DNA of 64,000 nucleotides, taken from assembly GCA_018697195.1 (NCBI GenBank), contig CM031859.1:56484779-56548778 (forward strand), given 5' to 3'. Under the pieces are notes generated by a model. It ran no database searches, was not told the origin of the DNA, and saw only the letters and a program-made list of their open reading frames with translations. Origin of the DNA: Certhia americana. Taxonomy: Eukaryota > Chordata > Aves > Passeriformes > Certhiidae. This document shows, piece after piece, positions 51,301-64,000 of the stretch (position 1 is its first letter; each line of letters opens with the position of its first letter). The position numbers and the translations under genes were made by a program.

Positions 51301-54300
51301 TCCCTGGATTGACATTAGCAGTTTAGCAGTACAGTGAGTCAGGAAAGCAGGACTTGAACGTGAATCATAGAATTAGCCAAGCATTTGCACATTTATTATA
51401 ATCTTACTCCGTGTCTCAGAAAATAATGGTTTTGGAAAGAATATAGAGGGAATTAAGCAGCTGTGATCTGCCTGTGCAATATTGTGACAAGAAGACCTAA
51501 TGTAATCCTCAGATACTGAAACAGGGAAACATTGGGAAGGACTGAGAAGAGTGCTTGAAGCATACCAGAACAGAAAATACTGATTCATTTGTCTATCATT
51601 TTAGAAGAATGTCAAAAAGTTGAAAAACAGAAACAAAAATTACCTGCAACTTGGGAAATCTAAGAGAGTACAGGATCGTTTTTTAATCAAAGTTTCAAGC
51701 TTTGATAGCAACTTTAAGGAGTTTAGGAACTCTGTTCATAGTTGTTACACACGGCAGTACAACTTTGTTTTCCTTCATCTTGATTTCTTGTATTAATCAG
51801 ATACCCATTTTTACAGGTCATGATTTACTCTTGTGACTATGAATATTCCAACCAATCTCCCAACAGGATAAGGGAGAAAGAGAGAACAGATGGGATTTAA
51901 ATAGATACAGCCAGATTTTAATTAGCACCTGAGTAACCAGAATGCCACTAAATTATAATAATCTAGCAACAGAATACAAATAGAATAGATTTGATCTTAC
52001 AATAGGTATATTCTGATGATGAAACAGTGTGATCAGGTTAACCTATGTGCAGGTTAAGATTTTTTAAACATTTGATTTAGTTCTCGAAATAGTATTTCTG
52101 CTGGAATCAGTAGACACGCTGGGGAAGGCAAACATTCAACATTTAGAATGCTGGATCACCTAATGGAACTAGCATGGTAGAAAATGTTATTTGAAATGGT
52201 TTCAGAGACAGCCATTGAACTGCATGATGGCTCCCAATGTAGCTGAAAACTGTGGCATCAGACTGATGCCAGTGATTTGCATAACTTTATATACTTTTTA
52301 ATATATTGAGAAAAGCCAATATGGTTAAAATTTTAAAATTGTACCTGGAATATAGGCAAAAGAAAATTTGTAACGATTTTCAAACAATTAAGTGTTATTT
52401 TGAACTAAGATTTTCTTCATTTTTTTTCCCCTTGTGCATTCAGAATAATGAATATTGAATGTGGTAGTTTTCCTAAGACTTTCTAGTGTACTGGGAGGAT
52501 TCCTGTATGGAAAATGACTGCTCTTGCTAAGTACCTAGAAGAAGAATATAACACAATTGGAAAATATGTCTAAGGGTAAAATTATTTTTAATGTATTTAT
52601 TAAACCACTTGGAGTGGCTCTCAGACTATTTTGCCTAACCCTTCCCCCTCTCCATGCAGTTTCATATGGTTCAGCTACAGATGCTCCAGCAAAATACTGA
52701 GACTGATGCCTAGATTATAGTGCACTATTACTTTCTCCCATGCCTTCATCTTTAACAGGAAGCTTTTCTCTTGATATTGACCACCTCTGAGCAGCAAACA
52801 CATGACTGCACGGTTGGCTGACAGGATTATCAGTGGAATAATTTCTGGTTTTCAAAGGTGGCCTTATTTCGGTTTTAGATTTCTTAGAATTCTTGACCTT
52901 GCAAAATTATAATCTATGTAGTAGTAGCATTTGAGTCATACACTTTGTTGATGGATGATATTCAATGAGAAAACACGCTTAGATCAAGAAAGTGGAAAAC
53001 ATCCGTTTCCTAGGTTTCATCCTGCTCTGTTAGTAAAGTGATATTACAAACCCTGCCATGTCCCTCTGTTGTATAAGGGAAAATATTAATAACATTTAAT
53101 GTTTATAATTTTTCTCAGAACAATGCCTGGTGCTAGCATGTAAATCATACTGTGAGACTGAGCGGGTGAGGTGCTATGAACTTACAGGTTGTATATGAAA
53201 TTGGGACATAGGAAAGTGAAATATTTTGGATGTGTCAGACAGAGAAGGGTTACGGATAAATGATTTTTTTACTAATTGCTGCAACCTTCTTTAGTGAGGA
53301 TAACTAAAAAAGCTAGGAGCAGTCTTGCATTTGCTTTTCATGGCATTACATCACCAGAGTACTTTTGCAATCACAGGTACATATATAAATCTAAGCTAGG
53401 CTGAGTGATGTGCAGATACACTTGAAAATCCATTTGTTCTCATCACTCACCAAGCTATTAAAAATATCTTGGTAGTTTAGACATAAAAATAACTGTTAGT
53501 TTAAAATTTTTCAGGAAGCTAATCAATAATGAGAATAAATATTCTGGTGAGAAGTAGTTCATGTTTTTCAGTTTGAAAAACATCCCGCATGGAAATGTAT
53601 TACTTTAATTCCATTACCCAGAAAATAACAACCCTTTGTAATTGCCTTTCTATGTTTTTCATATGTTACAATCATTGTCCATATGTGTTACATTACATAA
53701 TGAGAATATGGAAATTCAGTTTCTTTGACCTCATACTTGACTATGCCTTCAAGGAAGGGTGAGTTCAGTGAAGGTTATCAGAAGTATAAATAAATCTTTT
53801 TTTTGTATTTAACAGATTTTATCTACTGATCTACTGAGCAATTTTTCCAGACTCTGTCTCTTTCACAGTCAGAAACTTTGCCTTAATGCTGGCAAGGGAT
53901 GGCTATGTACCTTGCCCCAGCAGGTTTCTGAGCCTGCTGTTCTCTCTTGGTGCTATGGACCATCCAAGCATGTATACCTTGCATGAAGCTGTTTGGGCTT
54001 TAATAGACCCCCAGAGAAATCATTAGTCTTCCTGTATTGTTTAGCTTGGTGAAACCAGGGCAACTGTGCATTTCAGTCTTCATCTGAAACTTATTTTGTG
54101 AGTTTTATATGAAAGCTTTGAATAAATCACAAATAGTTCTGGGAGCAGGACCAAAATGCAAGTTTTCATTTTCCCCTGTGAAATTTTTAACCAGGCTGCA
54201 GTCTTGCTTCTATTCATACTTTCATTCCCTAAAAATAAAATAAAAAAAGTAACTAACTTGTGTTAAGCTTTCTTTTAGTGTATTGCTGTGTTAGACATGT

Positions 54301-57300
54301 TCAGAGCACTCCTTCCAAATTGTCCAGAGAGAATTTTAATGCTATTTTTCTTCTTCTATGCGTTCCAGCTTGCCTGAGCCAGGAAACTGGGAACTCAGCT
54401 GCTAAGGAAAAGTGACTTCAGTGCTGTACTAAAGGAGAAAAACCAGTAATTTTTTGTATAAAGCACAGAGATGTTTTGTGACTTCCAGTTCTTCTGAGGG
54501 TCTTTAGAGTTGGTTTGATGTGTCTTTTTGGACCCCAGTTTTGAATTTAATGAAAGGAATGGACAGGGACCGAGTGTTAAGATGTTATTCCCAAAGGAGA
54601 ATGATGCCTAGACCACACAGTGAAACTTCAAGAAACCATGTTCAGAACAAGCAAAAGGAAATATTTTCCTGCACAGCATGCATTTGTGAGATTCTCTGAT
54701 GGAGGTTGATATGGATAGAAACAGTTTGTACAGGTTGGAGAGAAAATGAAAACAACTTGGAAGATAGTTCCACTGAGGATTGTTGAATAGATAACTGGAT
54801 TAGGCTCAGCATATCCTGTGAGCAGAAAATAGAAGCTAAGAGAATATATATGAGAAATATCACATACACTGTTCTTTCCATGCTCTGAACATCCATTTGT
54901 AGCTGCTGTTGCTGAAGAAAGTAATAGGGCTGCAGGGATTCTGTGTCTGCACCAATATGGCTTTGCTTCTCCTACTGTTAACTTCCAGTCTGTTCTGCTT
55001 CTATCTAGTTTTCCTCCAAGACCAACTTAAACAGCTTTATTGGGTAAAGATTTCAAATACAGGCATCTGTTTTCAACCAACCAATGATTTACTTTTCCAC
55101 AAAGCACAAGCTTTGTCTATCACCAGTTCTCATGTCTTCATATAGTGCATTTGAATCATGCAAGATCAGTAGATCTGAGCCTACTTGATGTCCCCAAAAC
55201 TGTGCTTTTGTTCATTTTGGAAAACTGGTAGTGATTAAATTTTCTTGTATTTTGTTTTGGATATATCTTTCAGTCAGTTGTAGATGATCAGTAAGTCTCC
55301 AAATAAAATAGGACTTGGTGAGTAATTGAACACAAAACATTGACAGTAGCCTTGAAAAGGAAAATTAATGCTTTTATTCTGCCTTTGATTTATTAATATA
55401 AAATATCACAGAAAAAGACTCCATGTCAAATTTCAATTTTAATATTATCAGAATTTGCTATTTTTTAAAATAAAATGTTTTGATAATGCAAGGGAAGCTG
55501 TCTGGGAAGCTAATAGCAGATATATCTATTCCAGAAACCAAAGCATTTTTAAAAATACTTGCGTTACTATAGGTATATTAAAAAATATGGATAGGTGTTA
55601 TGATCACTTCATCTTTACTAAATTTGTCGTTAATTTTTATGCGTTAGAAGTTAAATACAAGTGATGGATTTGAAATTTATTTGGAAATCTGTATAGGAAG
55701 TGGTAATAAAACATTAAGTAGAAGGAGGATCTTAATGCCTGATGAAAACTCAATCAACTTTGCCTTTGTAGTTTCTGAACACAGTGGGCCATGTCTTACC
55801 TTTCAAAAAAATGAAAGATGGGTAGTAAAAGATGAAGGAACTCCTTTAGCTTGCTATGTATGTGTGTGTATCTGTTGCAAGCATGCAAACACAGTGGCCC
55901 CTGAGGTGTAGCTGCCACTTGCTCACACTCAGCTGCTCCAAAGGTCACAGGTCTCCTCTGTGGCCATATGTGCCAGCCTCATGTGGTATCCTGGGTCTCC
56001 TAGAGAGAACTAAGGGCTGTATTTAGGCTACTGAATTGAGTGCAGAAGTACTGTTTTTAAGTGTTATGCATAACAGATTGGTCTGATATGAATTGTACAG
56101 TTTGGGTTTTTTGTGTGTCTGAAGGAAGTCTGAAGGACTGCTAACCTGACCTGTATACAATTTAGTAGTTTTTGCAAGAATATGTAGAAGTAAATAAAAC
56201 AAAGTTTTTACAGATTGGCTTAACTGTTACACTAAGACATGCTGATGAAGACATTAGTGCAGTCTGGCTCTCCTTGCTTTTTTCTTCAGACTTCTTGTCA
56301 GTACATGACACTGATGTAGCAAAGCCAAAAGATTCAGAATTCTCTCTTTGACAAGTTAAGCTGATTCAGAATCGAACAAAATATGTTTTGTTTGTATATA
56401 TTTAGATACATATGGAAAATGTAAGTCTATTGAACAGTATTTCCATACGTGTAAAGTGCTCTAGATGTGCTACACGTACAAAAATGTTTCCTGGTTTCGT
56501 GACTCTTTGTTCACATCTAATAATTTTGACCTCTGGTGTTCCTTAAAATGCAGGTTATTCGATTGATTAATTTTTTCTGTTGGCATAATATGTAATTACC
56601 TAGGGATAGTCTTGAAATGGAGCAAGATCTGAGTATGTAGGTTGAATTAGGAACGGAATTCATGTGGAATTCAAAGATTCTGGAAAGCAAATGAGATGAT
56701 GCAGTGACAAGGATTACCAGCCACTCAGCTGCAGATAGGCATCTTGCTGTTTATTTGAAGAAATGGTGGCCTTGGCAGGTTTTTCAGCACTTCAGCTTCT
56801 GGGAGATGATCAGGCTTCAATTTCTATGAGCATTTGTGTTGCATTTCTGTCTGGAAGGAAATTACCTCTTCTTCTGGAGGGTGGTTTCTGTGATGTTATA
56901 GGCACTTCATTCCTTTGAGATAAGATTATAGTACCAAAATTTTCATGCTAGGATTGTTCACAGTGATCTCTTTTGATTGTTTCTGTACAAGTTACATTTT
57001 TAGGCAATATGAGCCTATGAAACTTAGCTTGAGAATATTCTTCCAGTTTGTGGTGGTGTAGTTTCATTCAGGAAGGAAGTTTTAAAGGAGCTGCTTTGGC
57101 TTAGGAGAAAAGAATGTGGTGATGTGAAGCTATTAAGTAAGTTACGTAAAATATGAAGTAAATGACTCACACTGCTTGTGTCCCATATCCTGTGTAGGCC
57201 AGACATTTTCTCTTGTAAATACTATTGCAAGATCACCATATCTGAGGCTTTTAGAAAAAGAAATTATGTTGGAAGGCTTTGCCCAAAATCAGTATTCAGA

Positions 57301-60300
57301 CCCTGGTTTATTTCAGTGTTTACAGCTGAAATTTTTTAAAGCAATTAACTCCATGTTAATGTTTTTTTAACATATTTAGGTAGAAATAAATAAAAAACTA
57401 TAGGATGAAGTAGTTCTTGCCTCTAAATATTTTATTGAAATTGGATGGCTTTTGATAGAAAGCCTGGTTATTGCCAAATATGATTGTGAAGTTGCTGTAT
57501 CTATCAAACAAAGAGAGCATGAAGTGCAAGTGAATACATTTTGTTGCTGCTCTTTGAGATGAACAAATATACCTAGAATGTGTTTAAAGTGGTTAGGATT
57601 ATTCTGTTTTTCATCATGGACTTCCATCCATGAGAGTGAAAAGTTTCAGAACTGTTACAGCACCAGTGGTTACTGACAATGTCTAGGAGATTAAAATAAA
57701 TGACAGTTTAACCTTTCAAAGAAGAAACTGTGTGCCTGACAAAATAAAAATGGTTCAGCTTTGCTGGAGTTCAAATGTTGCTGCTACAGCACCTTTTATG
57801 GTGGTTTGATTTTTCCTTGAATTCAGAATGTAAGTAATCAGTGAGAGATTCTTGTCAAAAAATCAACTGCTAATTCTGTCAATGAGGCTGTGTAAGGGCA
57901 TTTGCTTCTGTATTTCCTCAGAATTAACATTTCAAAGCAGAAATAGGGCAAAGTATATAGGACTTTGCAGTGGATTCCACCCACCACCCCTTTTTAATGG
58001 GAAGGGCCATATTTTTTTTACATAGCTTTGTTGAAAGTGTATTTGAGGATAGTCCTATTAATTTTATAGGGATTACTTATTAATTGATTTAAGTGAGGAT
58101 ACAGTCATGCTCATAATGCAAATTTGCGACTTAGTTTTCAAGTATTGACAAATTTCACTCGGTTTTATCAAGGGTGGTTTTATGTAGTCTGGATACCTCA
58201 ACTAAAATAATTAGCCATCTGCATTCAGCATATATTTGTTTTGTCACAGAGCAGGTCTATATTTTTATTAGTGTTTTTACTTTTTGCATTAAAGTATGTT
58301 TTATTTTATTTGCTAAAGATCAATGAATAGCAAGTGTTCCCTACTTTATAGGGAAGAGTGGCTTGAAATACATGAGAAAATAAGCCGTGTCTGAAGTCAT
58401 TAAACAAGGATTCCCACTGGCAAAACTGGATGCTGGAAATTTTTGGAGTATGGGTTCCACATGGTGCAGTTGGAGATATCTTTACAAGTCATCACTGTTC
58501 AACATACATTGTGGACCAATAAGCAACCATTTTTATATATTGCTCAAAATACTACATGACAACCTTTAAATACATGGCATCTACACTTGAATTGAAACTG
58601 CTGCAGTATTGTTCAGCATAGTCAAATTACACAATAGGAATGAATTTAACTACTGTTTCAATTCTAAAACTGATAAAACTGATTTGTGGTATAAGCACAA
58701 GAGAAATACCTGTCCAATATTTGCCCTCAGTTCCTTTTTTCAGTAAATATATTTCACAGCCTTACACAGATATTCAGTGGAGATCAGTCTCTCAAAACTA
58801 GCTCTCTGAAATATTTGTAAGACGCAAACTAAATTTTATCTGAATTAGAACTGTGAATATTGAAGGATAAAAATTTGAATAGAAATAGTACTTTTTACTT
58901 CTTCCACATGTTTTGCTGAGGTATACTGTGAGTCAGGACCCAGATTACATAAGAGAATACATCCTAGTGCTTTTTACTATCTCAAGACTGAAATGTGGGG
59001 GTTTTGTATTTAGTCATGGGTACTAAGCATGTGCTTTCTGTGCAGTGCAGATTTTGCAGGCTAAAGTTCATATATAAGAGCTGTGGAACTCTTTTATTAA
59101 TGAGCAGTGACCAGATGATGGTGGAAAGCAAGGACAAGCACTTTTCTTCTTCAGTAGCAGATGCAGGCTTTCAGTGATAGAATAATCACAGGTATTCTTG
59201 TAATTTGATATAGTCATATTCAACTTGCTCTGACAAAATTAAACACAGGCATACAGGGATTGCTGCTATGTTGGAGCAAAGTGCTGAATTGCCAACCCTG
59301 GTATTTTGTCTGCAGCAATCTTTTAAATCCCATGCGAAACTACCTTTAACTGAAGAACAAATTTTAATATTAATATTATGGATGAACAGTTTTTGATCTG
59401 TCACAGGTATTGAAATTTACTTTATATTTATTTAACTTAAAAATATTGTATATTCTATATAAATAGTTCTCTTCTAGTAAAAGAAGTCAGAGCAGTGTTA
59501 TTGTGAAATTGAATCATAATTTTAGTAATAATTATTTATATTATTCTTTGTCAACATTGGCTAATCATAAACATGCAGAAGTTCATAAGTAGCTCTTCTT
59601 GCACTTGTTTTTTTGCATAGAAATAAGTAAAAAAGTGAACTGAACCTTCTAAAAAAATTGTGAAAAGCAAAATATGACTTCATATTAATCAGGGGCCATT
59701 TCTTCTTTTGCAAACAATGAATCTTTAGATAAAACAAAATTATTTATTAAGGACAGCATAGTATAATACAGATAATTGAAAACAGATAAACTGTGCAAAA
59801 GGTATACGTAACCCAAGGTGTATTTGATTCAGTTTCATCATGACCAATTTGAATGTGTGGTGGACACATCCCTTTGAGAGTTTACATCCTTTGCGCTTCG
59901 GCTCATCGAGTGCACTGTTAAATTAATTTAAGGGTTTCCTGCTGCTGAACAAGGTGGTCTCCCTCTTCGTTCTGGCCATGTGTTCCTGCAGTTCCTCTTA
60001 CTCTGGCTCAAGAGCTGCACCAGTGTGACACTTAGCTTTCAAAAACAAGAAGAACTTTTTGCTAATGTCAGTCTCCAGACTGGAAACATGAAAGATGAAG
60101 GAATGTGAAGGCAGGAGGAAGGATATGACCACTTTTGACAAACCATTCACTGGTAAATCACTTAAGCTGTATGGCAAAATTATTTTTTTTAAAAACCTGA
60201 GAAACATGAAAGGTTAACTTTACTGGCTTGCTTTCAGGAAGATGAATTCCCTGAACACTGAAGCAGGTATCTGTTTCCTGTGTGCCTTCCCAATGCTCCC

Positions 60301-63300
60301 TTGACCATTTCAGGTCAGATGTGCCCAACTATTCTCTGTGTATACACAAGTCATGCTGAAGCTGCTGGGAGTAAGGCATGCCCAGGCTTCAGCAGTCTGC
60401 ATTGCTCTTGAACTTTGTCATCTAACAAGTAGATTGCAAACCTGTCTTTTGGATCAAAACTAAAAGCTATAAAGTTTATAGCTTTAGCTATAAACATTAA
60501 TCATATGCATGCAAGGTGATTCCTATGCAGTGGGACCAATTGTCCTGGAATAGCTTGCATCTGTGCTAATAGCTTCCACAAAGCAGTGGATGAATGCAAA
60601 CTAAATAGTAGTAATGGTTCTGTAATTTTTTAATGTCTCAAGCTCAGGGATATTTTGGGGTAGTGCTGTTGGGCATATGCCAAACTTTTCTCATGAAGTA
60701 ATACAACAGTTTATAGTACGATTGCAGAGAATCTGCAGGTCTGTCCTATTTTTCACTAGGTTAAAAAAAGCCTGGAGCTTTACTAAGCCATGGATCATTA
60801 AAGGCAGTACTTTCCTGAGGAAGATTGTTTCAGCATCTTCATTGTCACCTCTTCATTTCTCAGCCACAACTGATGAAGGTGGTTGACACTGCATGCTAAC
60901 CTCCTCGTAGGGGCTCCAGCCTTCCTGGTGCCATCCACAATGTCACCACATTGATTTTGTAGTTTGTCACCAGTCCCTATAGTTCTAATGATATCAGGGC
61001 TATTTGTACTAAAAGGAGAAGAATCAATAGAGTCTACCCTACTGAGTACTTCTATTTTTTTATCAAGAGACCTTTCTAAGCATACCTGTGCTATTTGAAG
61101 GAGTGTAGTAGTAAGAATTGAGCAACATCGCTGCCTGAATTAGCTGTTGGTAATTAATAACTTGGTGTAGAAGGGAGTGTAGCATATATCAATATGCTGT
61201 CTTGTGAGACAGGGGTTAATAATCCAGAGCATGGCATCTTGCTACAGCAGCATATCCTGACATTTCAGTACTGAGTCAGATAAAGATGGCTCGGGAGTCT
61301 TTCTATCAGTTGTCTCTGTGCAGTAAAGGTCTGCCCTTTCTCTCTGTCGTGTTGCACAGGTGATGCATTGCTGAGGCAAGAGCTCCTTAAGGAACTACTA
61401 GAAATAATCCTTTCTCTTACCTGCACAATAAATAATTAAATGCATTAGTATTTCTCCAGGGACAAAAAAATTGTTTAAAAATTTAATTTACCACAGGTGT
61501 AAGAGGTCTCTGGACAGCAGTGTTTGCTGCTTTTAAAGGTTTTGCAACTCTAACCTCAATTCCCTGGAAAAATGGCTACTAGTTAATATTAACTCTGGTT
61601 TTCCTATAATTTGACATCAAATCAAATATCAATATTTCTAAATTTGACATTTCTAATGCCAGTGATTTTTGTTCATTCTTTCTGGTTTTGTAATTCTTTA
61701 ATAATTTCTGTGGCTTGTAGTCCATTCTGCTAAATGAGTATGTGGAACTGTCTATTTCACTCACTCCTTATGGATAGGAAACCTGTTGATTTGATGGACT
61801 TCTGAACTTATAGAAGAGTCTGTATTGCAAAAGAGCCATTTCATTAAATTACTGATGGCTGTGTTTCAGAAAGACCTCCATCTTGTTGCACAAAACAATG
61901 AAAATGGTGGAAGAACAAATAAAGATAGGGGAATGCTGAAATAATAAATAACTTTGACCTTTTTTTCCCCATCTGTTGGCATCTAGTTACTTCCTTTGAT
62001 CTTCCCTGCCTTAAACAAGGTAATATCTGCCAAGAGAGTGCAACTGTTACTGAATCACTAAGGTCCTATTTGTTCCGCTTGACAGATGACAATGCATTTT
62101 TGTCTTTATACAGAAGCATAGACTTTGAAAGTTTTCTCCATCAAGAAGCCTAGGCCTTCTCCAATACTAGATTTCTTTTTTCTTGCTTGCTTTTTAAAAT
62201 TTTTTTTTCTTCTTTTGTGTGTGGGTTTTATTTCCTGTCTTGTGATGGTGCACTGTTGATGATGGTGTCACCTTTTTCTGTGAGATTCTGGTAAGCCAAC
62301 ACTAAAGTTGTGTGATTTTGCTGTTGCTCATGATTGTTCTGGCAAGAACAGAGTGCTTCAACAGCTGTATCATGTATTGATGATTCAGATACATTATGGT
62401 TAGTTCGTGAGTGTCATTTGTGGGAGCTCTCGTTGTTGCTCCCTGATTTTTTTGAACAATTGTTGCTAGTGATAATTCATCAGTTCTGTACAGGTTTCTT
62501 GTATTTGCAAACGTTGAATTGTTTGATAGCTTGATCAAAAGATTTTATATTCAAAGTTTAGAAAACAGACCTGTTCTATAAAACAATGCAACTTCAAAAC
62601 AGTAGCAGGTGATACATTATCAGGTCTGTTTGATTTTTGAAATGAAATGGAGATACTTTTTTTTTAAGGCTACTGCATTTAGTCACTGATATATTTAAAT
62701 CTGGGCTATTGAGTAAGCATTCTTTGTTCTAAGTATACCTTGTACTTAGCACAACAAGAACCTAATTTCTGATGGTGATCTTAGGTGCTCCTGGGTACAA
62801 ATAACAATCACAAGAGAACTGAAAGTTTTCCATCGGTTTTTCCTTCAGCTTTCATTGACTGTTCTTGTAGGCTTGTTAATTCAGTTTCAAAAATTCTTCT
62901 CTGGAGTAAGGAGGGTATGTTATATCAAAGAACCAGAATTATATAAAGCTTGGAAGTCATTCTCAAAAATGAGAAATAACCTCTGCATATTTTGAATTTC
63001 TCTGATGGTTGGAGATGATATGTGTGTGAGGATCAGACTTAGGCCTTGATCCAGAAAAGCACTTAAACTCATAATTTAGCTCATCATGATCAGTTTCCCT
63101 GGAGTCAACAACTGATTCAAATTATCATGGAAGATATGTAGCACAGCCTTATTTAGGACTACATATTTAATGCAATCCTTATCAATTAAGAAAAAAAAAA
63201 AGTAAATGTATGAGAAAATTTCTAATAAGGATTCATTTCAAGATCTCTCTGGTTGTACACGTCTTTGCTACATCTGTTGTGGAAGAAGACACTAATTAGC

Positions 63301-64000
63301 TCCAAAATGCATCTTTTAATATAGATGGTACATTTCTGCTACTTAAATCTTGTCTTCTGAGGGAACCTCTTACTGAGACTTCTTTTGTAGTAGGTCTGAA
63401 TTTTTTTAAGAATTAAGAAATATTTTCTTAACCAGTGATAGAAAATTTTGAGAAGTAGACCAGAGCAGACAACACATCTCCAGGCTACAGAGGCTTGTTA
63501 AATAAGCTCATAGCATTTTTTCCTGCAACATCTACTATACTTTGAATTTGCTGCTTTGTTTGGGGTCTGCACAGGACAATTACTTTCCAGTACCTTCCCT
63601 GCTAGACATGGTAATTTTTAGTGAACACTTGCTGTCTGACTGTGTTTTTCTAGAGTATGGTCCGGAGGGATGAATAATGGCAGCATTCAACTACTCAGAT
63701 GTGGCTGTAGCTATGTCTGGTCTGGTAGTGGCAATAACAAGCCAAGGAGAGAATACAGAAACATGTATAGCAACACTGATTAGTTCAACAACTGTTACTC
63801 CTTGTGGGCTTTTCCTCTTGGACTTCAGAGCTGTGAGAATAGGCCCAAAGCTAAACTGAGCACTGGCAATAGACCAGTGGCTCTGTGATAATCTCTAAGT
63901 GGATAGGGAGAACCTAAGGCATGCAAGAGGACTTGATGTGCTGACTGCAGATAATTCACAGGTACATTAGGCATGCTGCAATAGCAGAGATTGATTGATA
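48321..64000. other. Long non-coding tract without recognised genes or repeats
   Basis: Almost 16 kb in which I recognise no gene, RNA or transposable element. Open frames are at most about 90 codons, frequently use non-ATG starts, and show no domains. The strongest local structure is the palindrome at 60463-60485. GC-richer patches around 53880-53990 and 60230-60420 are short and not open over useful lengths. It is the least repeat-rich part of the window. Confidence 0.55.
60463..60494. repeat. Perfect 11-bp-arm palindrome plus a third arm copy
   Basis: AAAGCTATAAA, a single G, then TTTATAGCTTT: a perfect inverted repeat with a one-base centre (60463-60485). The 9-mer AGCTATAAA occurs again directly after it (60486-60494). 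This could extrude as a small cruciform. No function is evident. Confidence 0.9.

Noticed and set aside
51360..51400. 'aatcatagaatta' resembling a CR1 tail
   Set aside because: The next bases do not continue into any CR1 3' block on either strand, so the match is coincidental.
59886..59912. 'gcgcttcggctcatcgagtg' recalling the start of U6 snRNA
   Set aside because: Only a short CGCTTCGGC-like match. The downstream conserved U6 body is absent, so it is not an snRNA gene or pseudogene.
1..64000. CRISPR arrays, operons, tRNA or rRNA genes, or a prokaryote-like system
   Set aside because: No regularly spaced direct repeats, no dense same-strand coding, no cloverleaf or rRNA core sequence seen. 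Base composition and LINE content are those of a vertebrate nuclear genome.

Overview
This is AT-rich, CpG-poor vertebrate nuclear DNA, most probably from a bird. The evidence is several copies of CR1 (chicken repeat 1) LINEs of clearly different ages on both strands, one LTR-like element of avian type, and otherwise low-repeat DNA with short microsatellites. A turtle or crocodilian source is less likely but not excluded. I found no protein-coding gene, rRNA, tRNA or CRISPR array that I can support. The longest open frames (172, 137, 125 and 111 codons) are either antisense to or overlapping CR1 sequence, or have no recognisable family. The window is best read as intergenic DNA or the inside of a very large intron.

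Layout. 1-4.4 kb holds no recognised element. 4.4-4.9 kb is an ancient minus-strand CR1. 10.16-10.65 kb is a younger minus-strand CR1 3' end. 18.83-19.52 kb is a plus-strand CR1 covering the C-terminal ORF2 region through the 3' tail. 24.15-24.35 kb is a short plus-strand CR1 3' end. 34.36-34.48 kb is a compound TA/CA microsatellite, followed at 34.57-34.87 kb by a probable solo LTR on the minus strand. 37.02-37.07 kb is a scrap of CR1 ORF2 that recurs inside the minus-strand CR1 at 38.46-39.48 kb. That CR1 is the most informative element here: it keeps the start of the endonuclease, the linker and the ORF2 C-terminus, but has lost the endonuclease core and essentially all of the reverse transcriptase. 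41.69-42.20 kb is a plus-strand CR1 3' end. 43.62-44.10 kb is an ancient minus-strand CR1/L3-like copy that may run on to about 45.45 kb. 48.13-48.32 kb is another ancient amniote repeat. From 48.3 kb to the end I see no recognised element apart from one palindrome.

What remains is unique AT-rich DNA. A few stretches (about 9.0-9.26, 26.4-26.62 and 28.25-28.44 kb) have the texture of conserved non-coding regulatory DNA, but that needs a cross-species alignment to decide. One exon-like block with plausible splice sites lies at 22.1-22.45 kb. I found no convincing new biological system; the structures listed under findings are modest.
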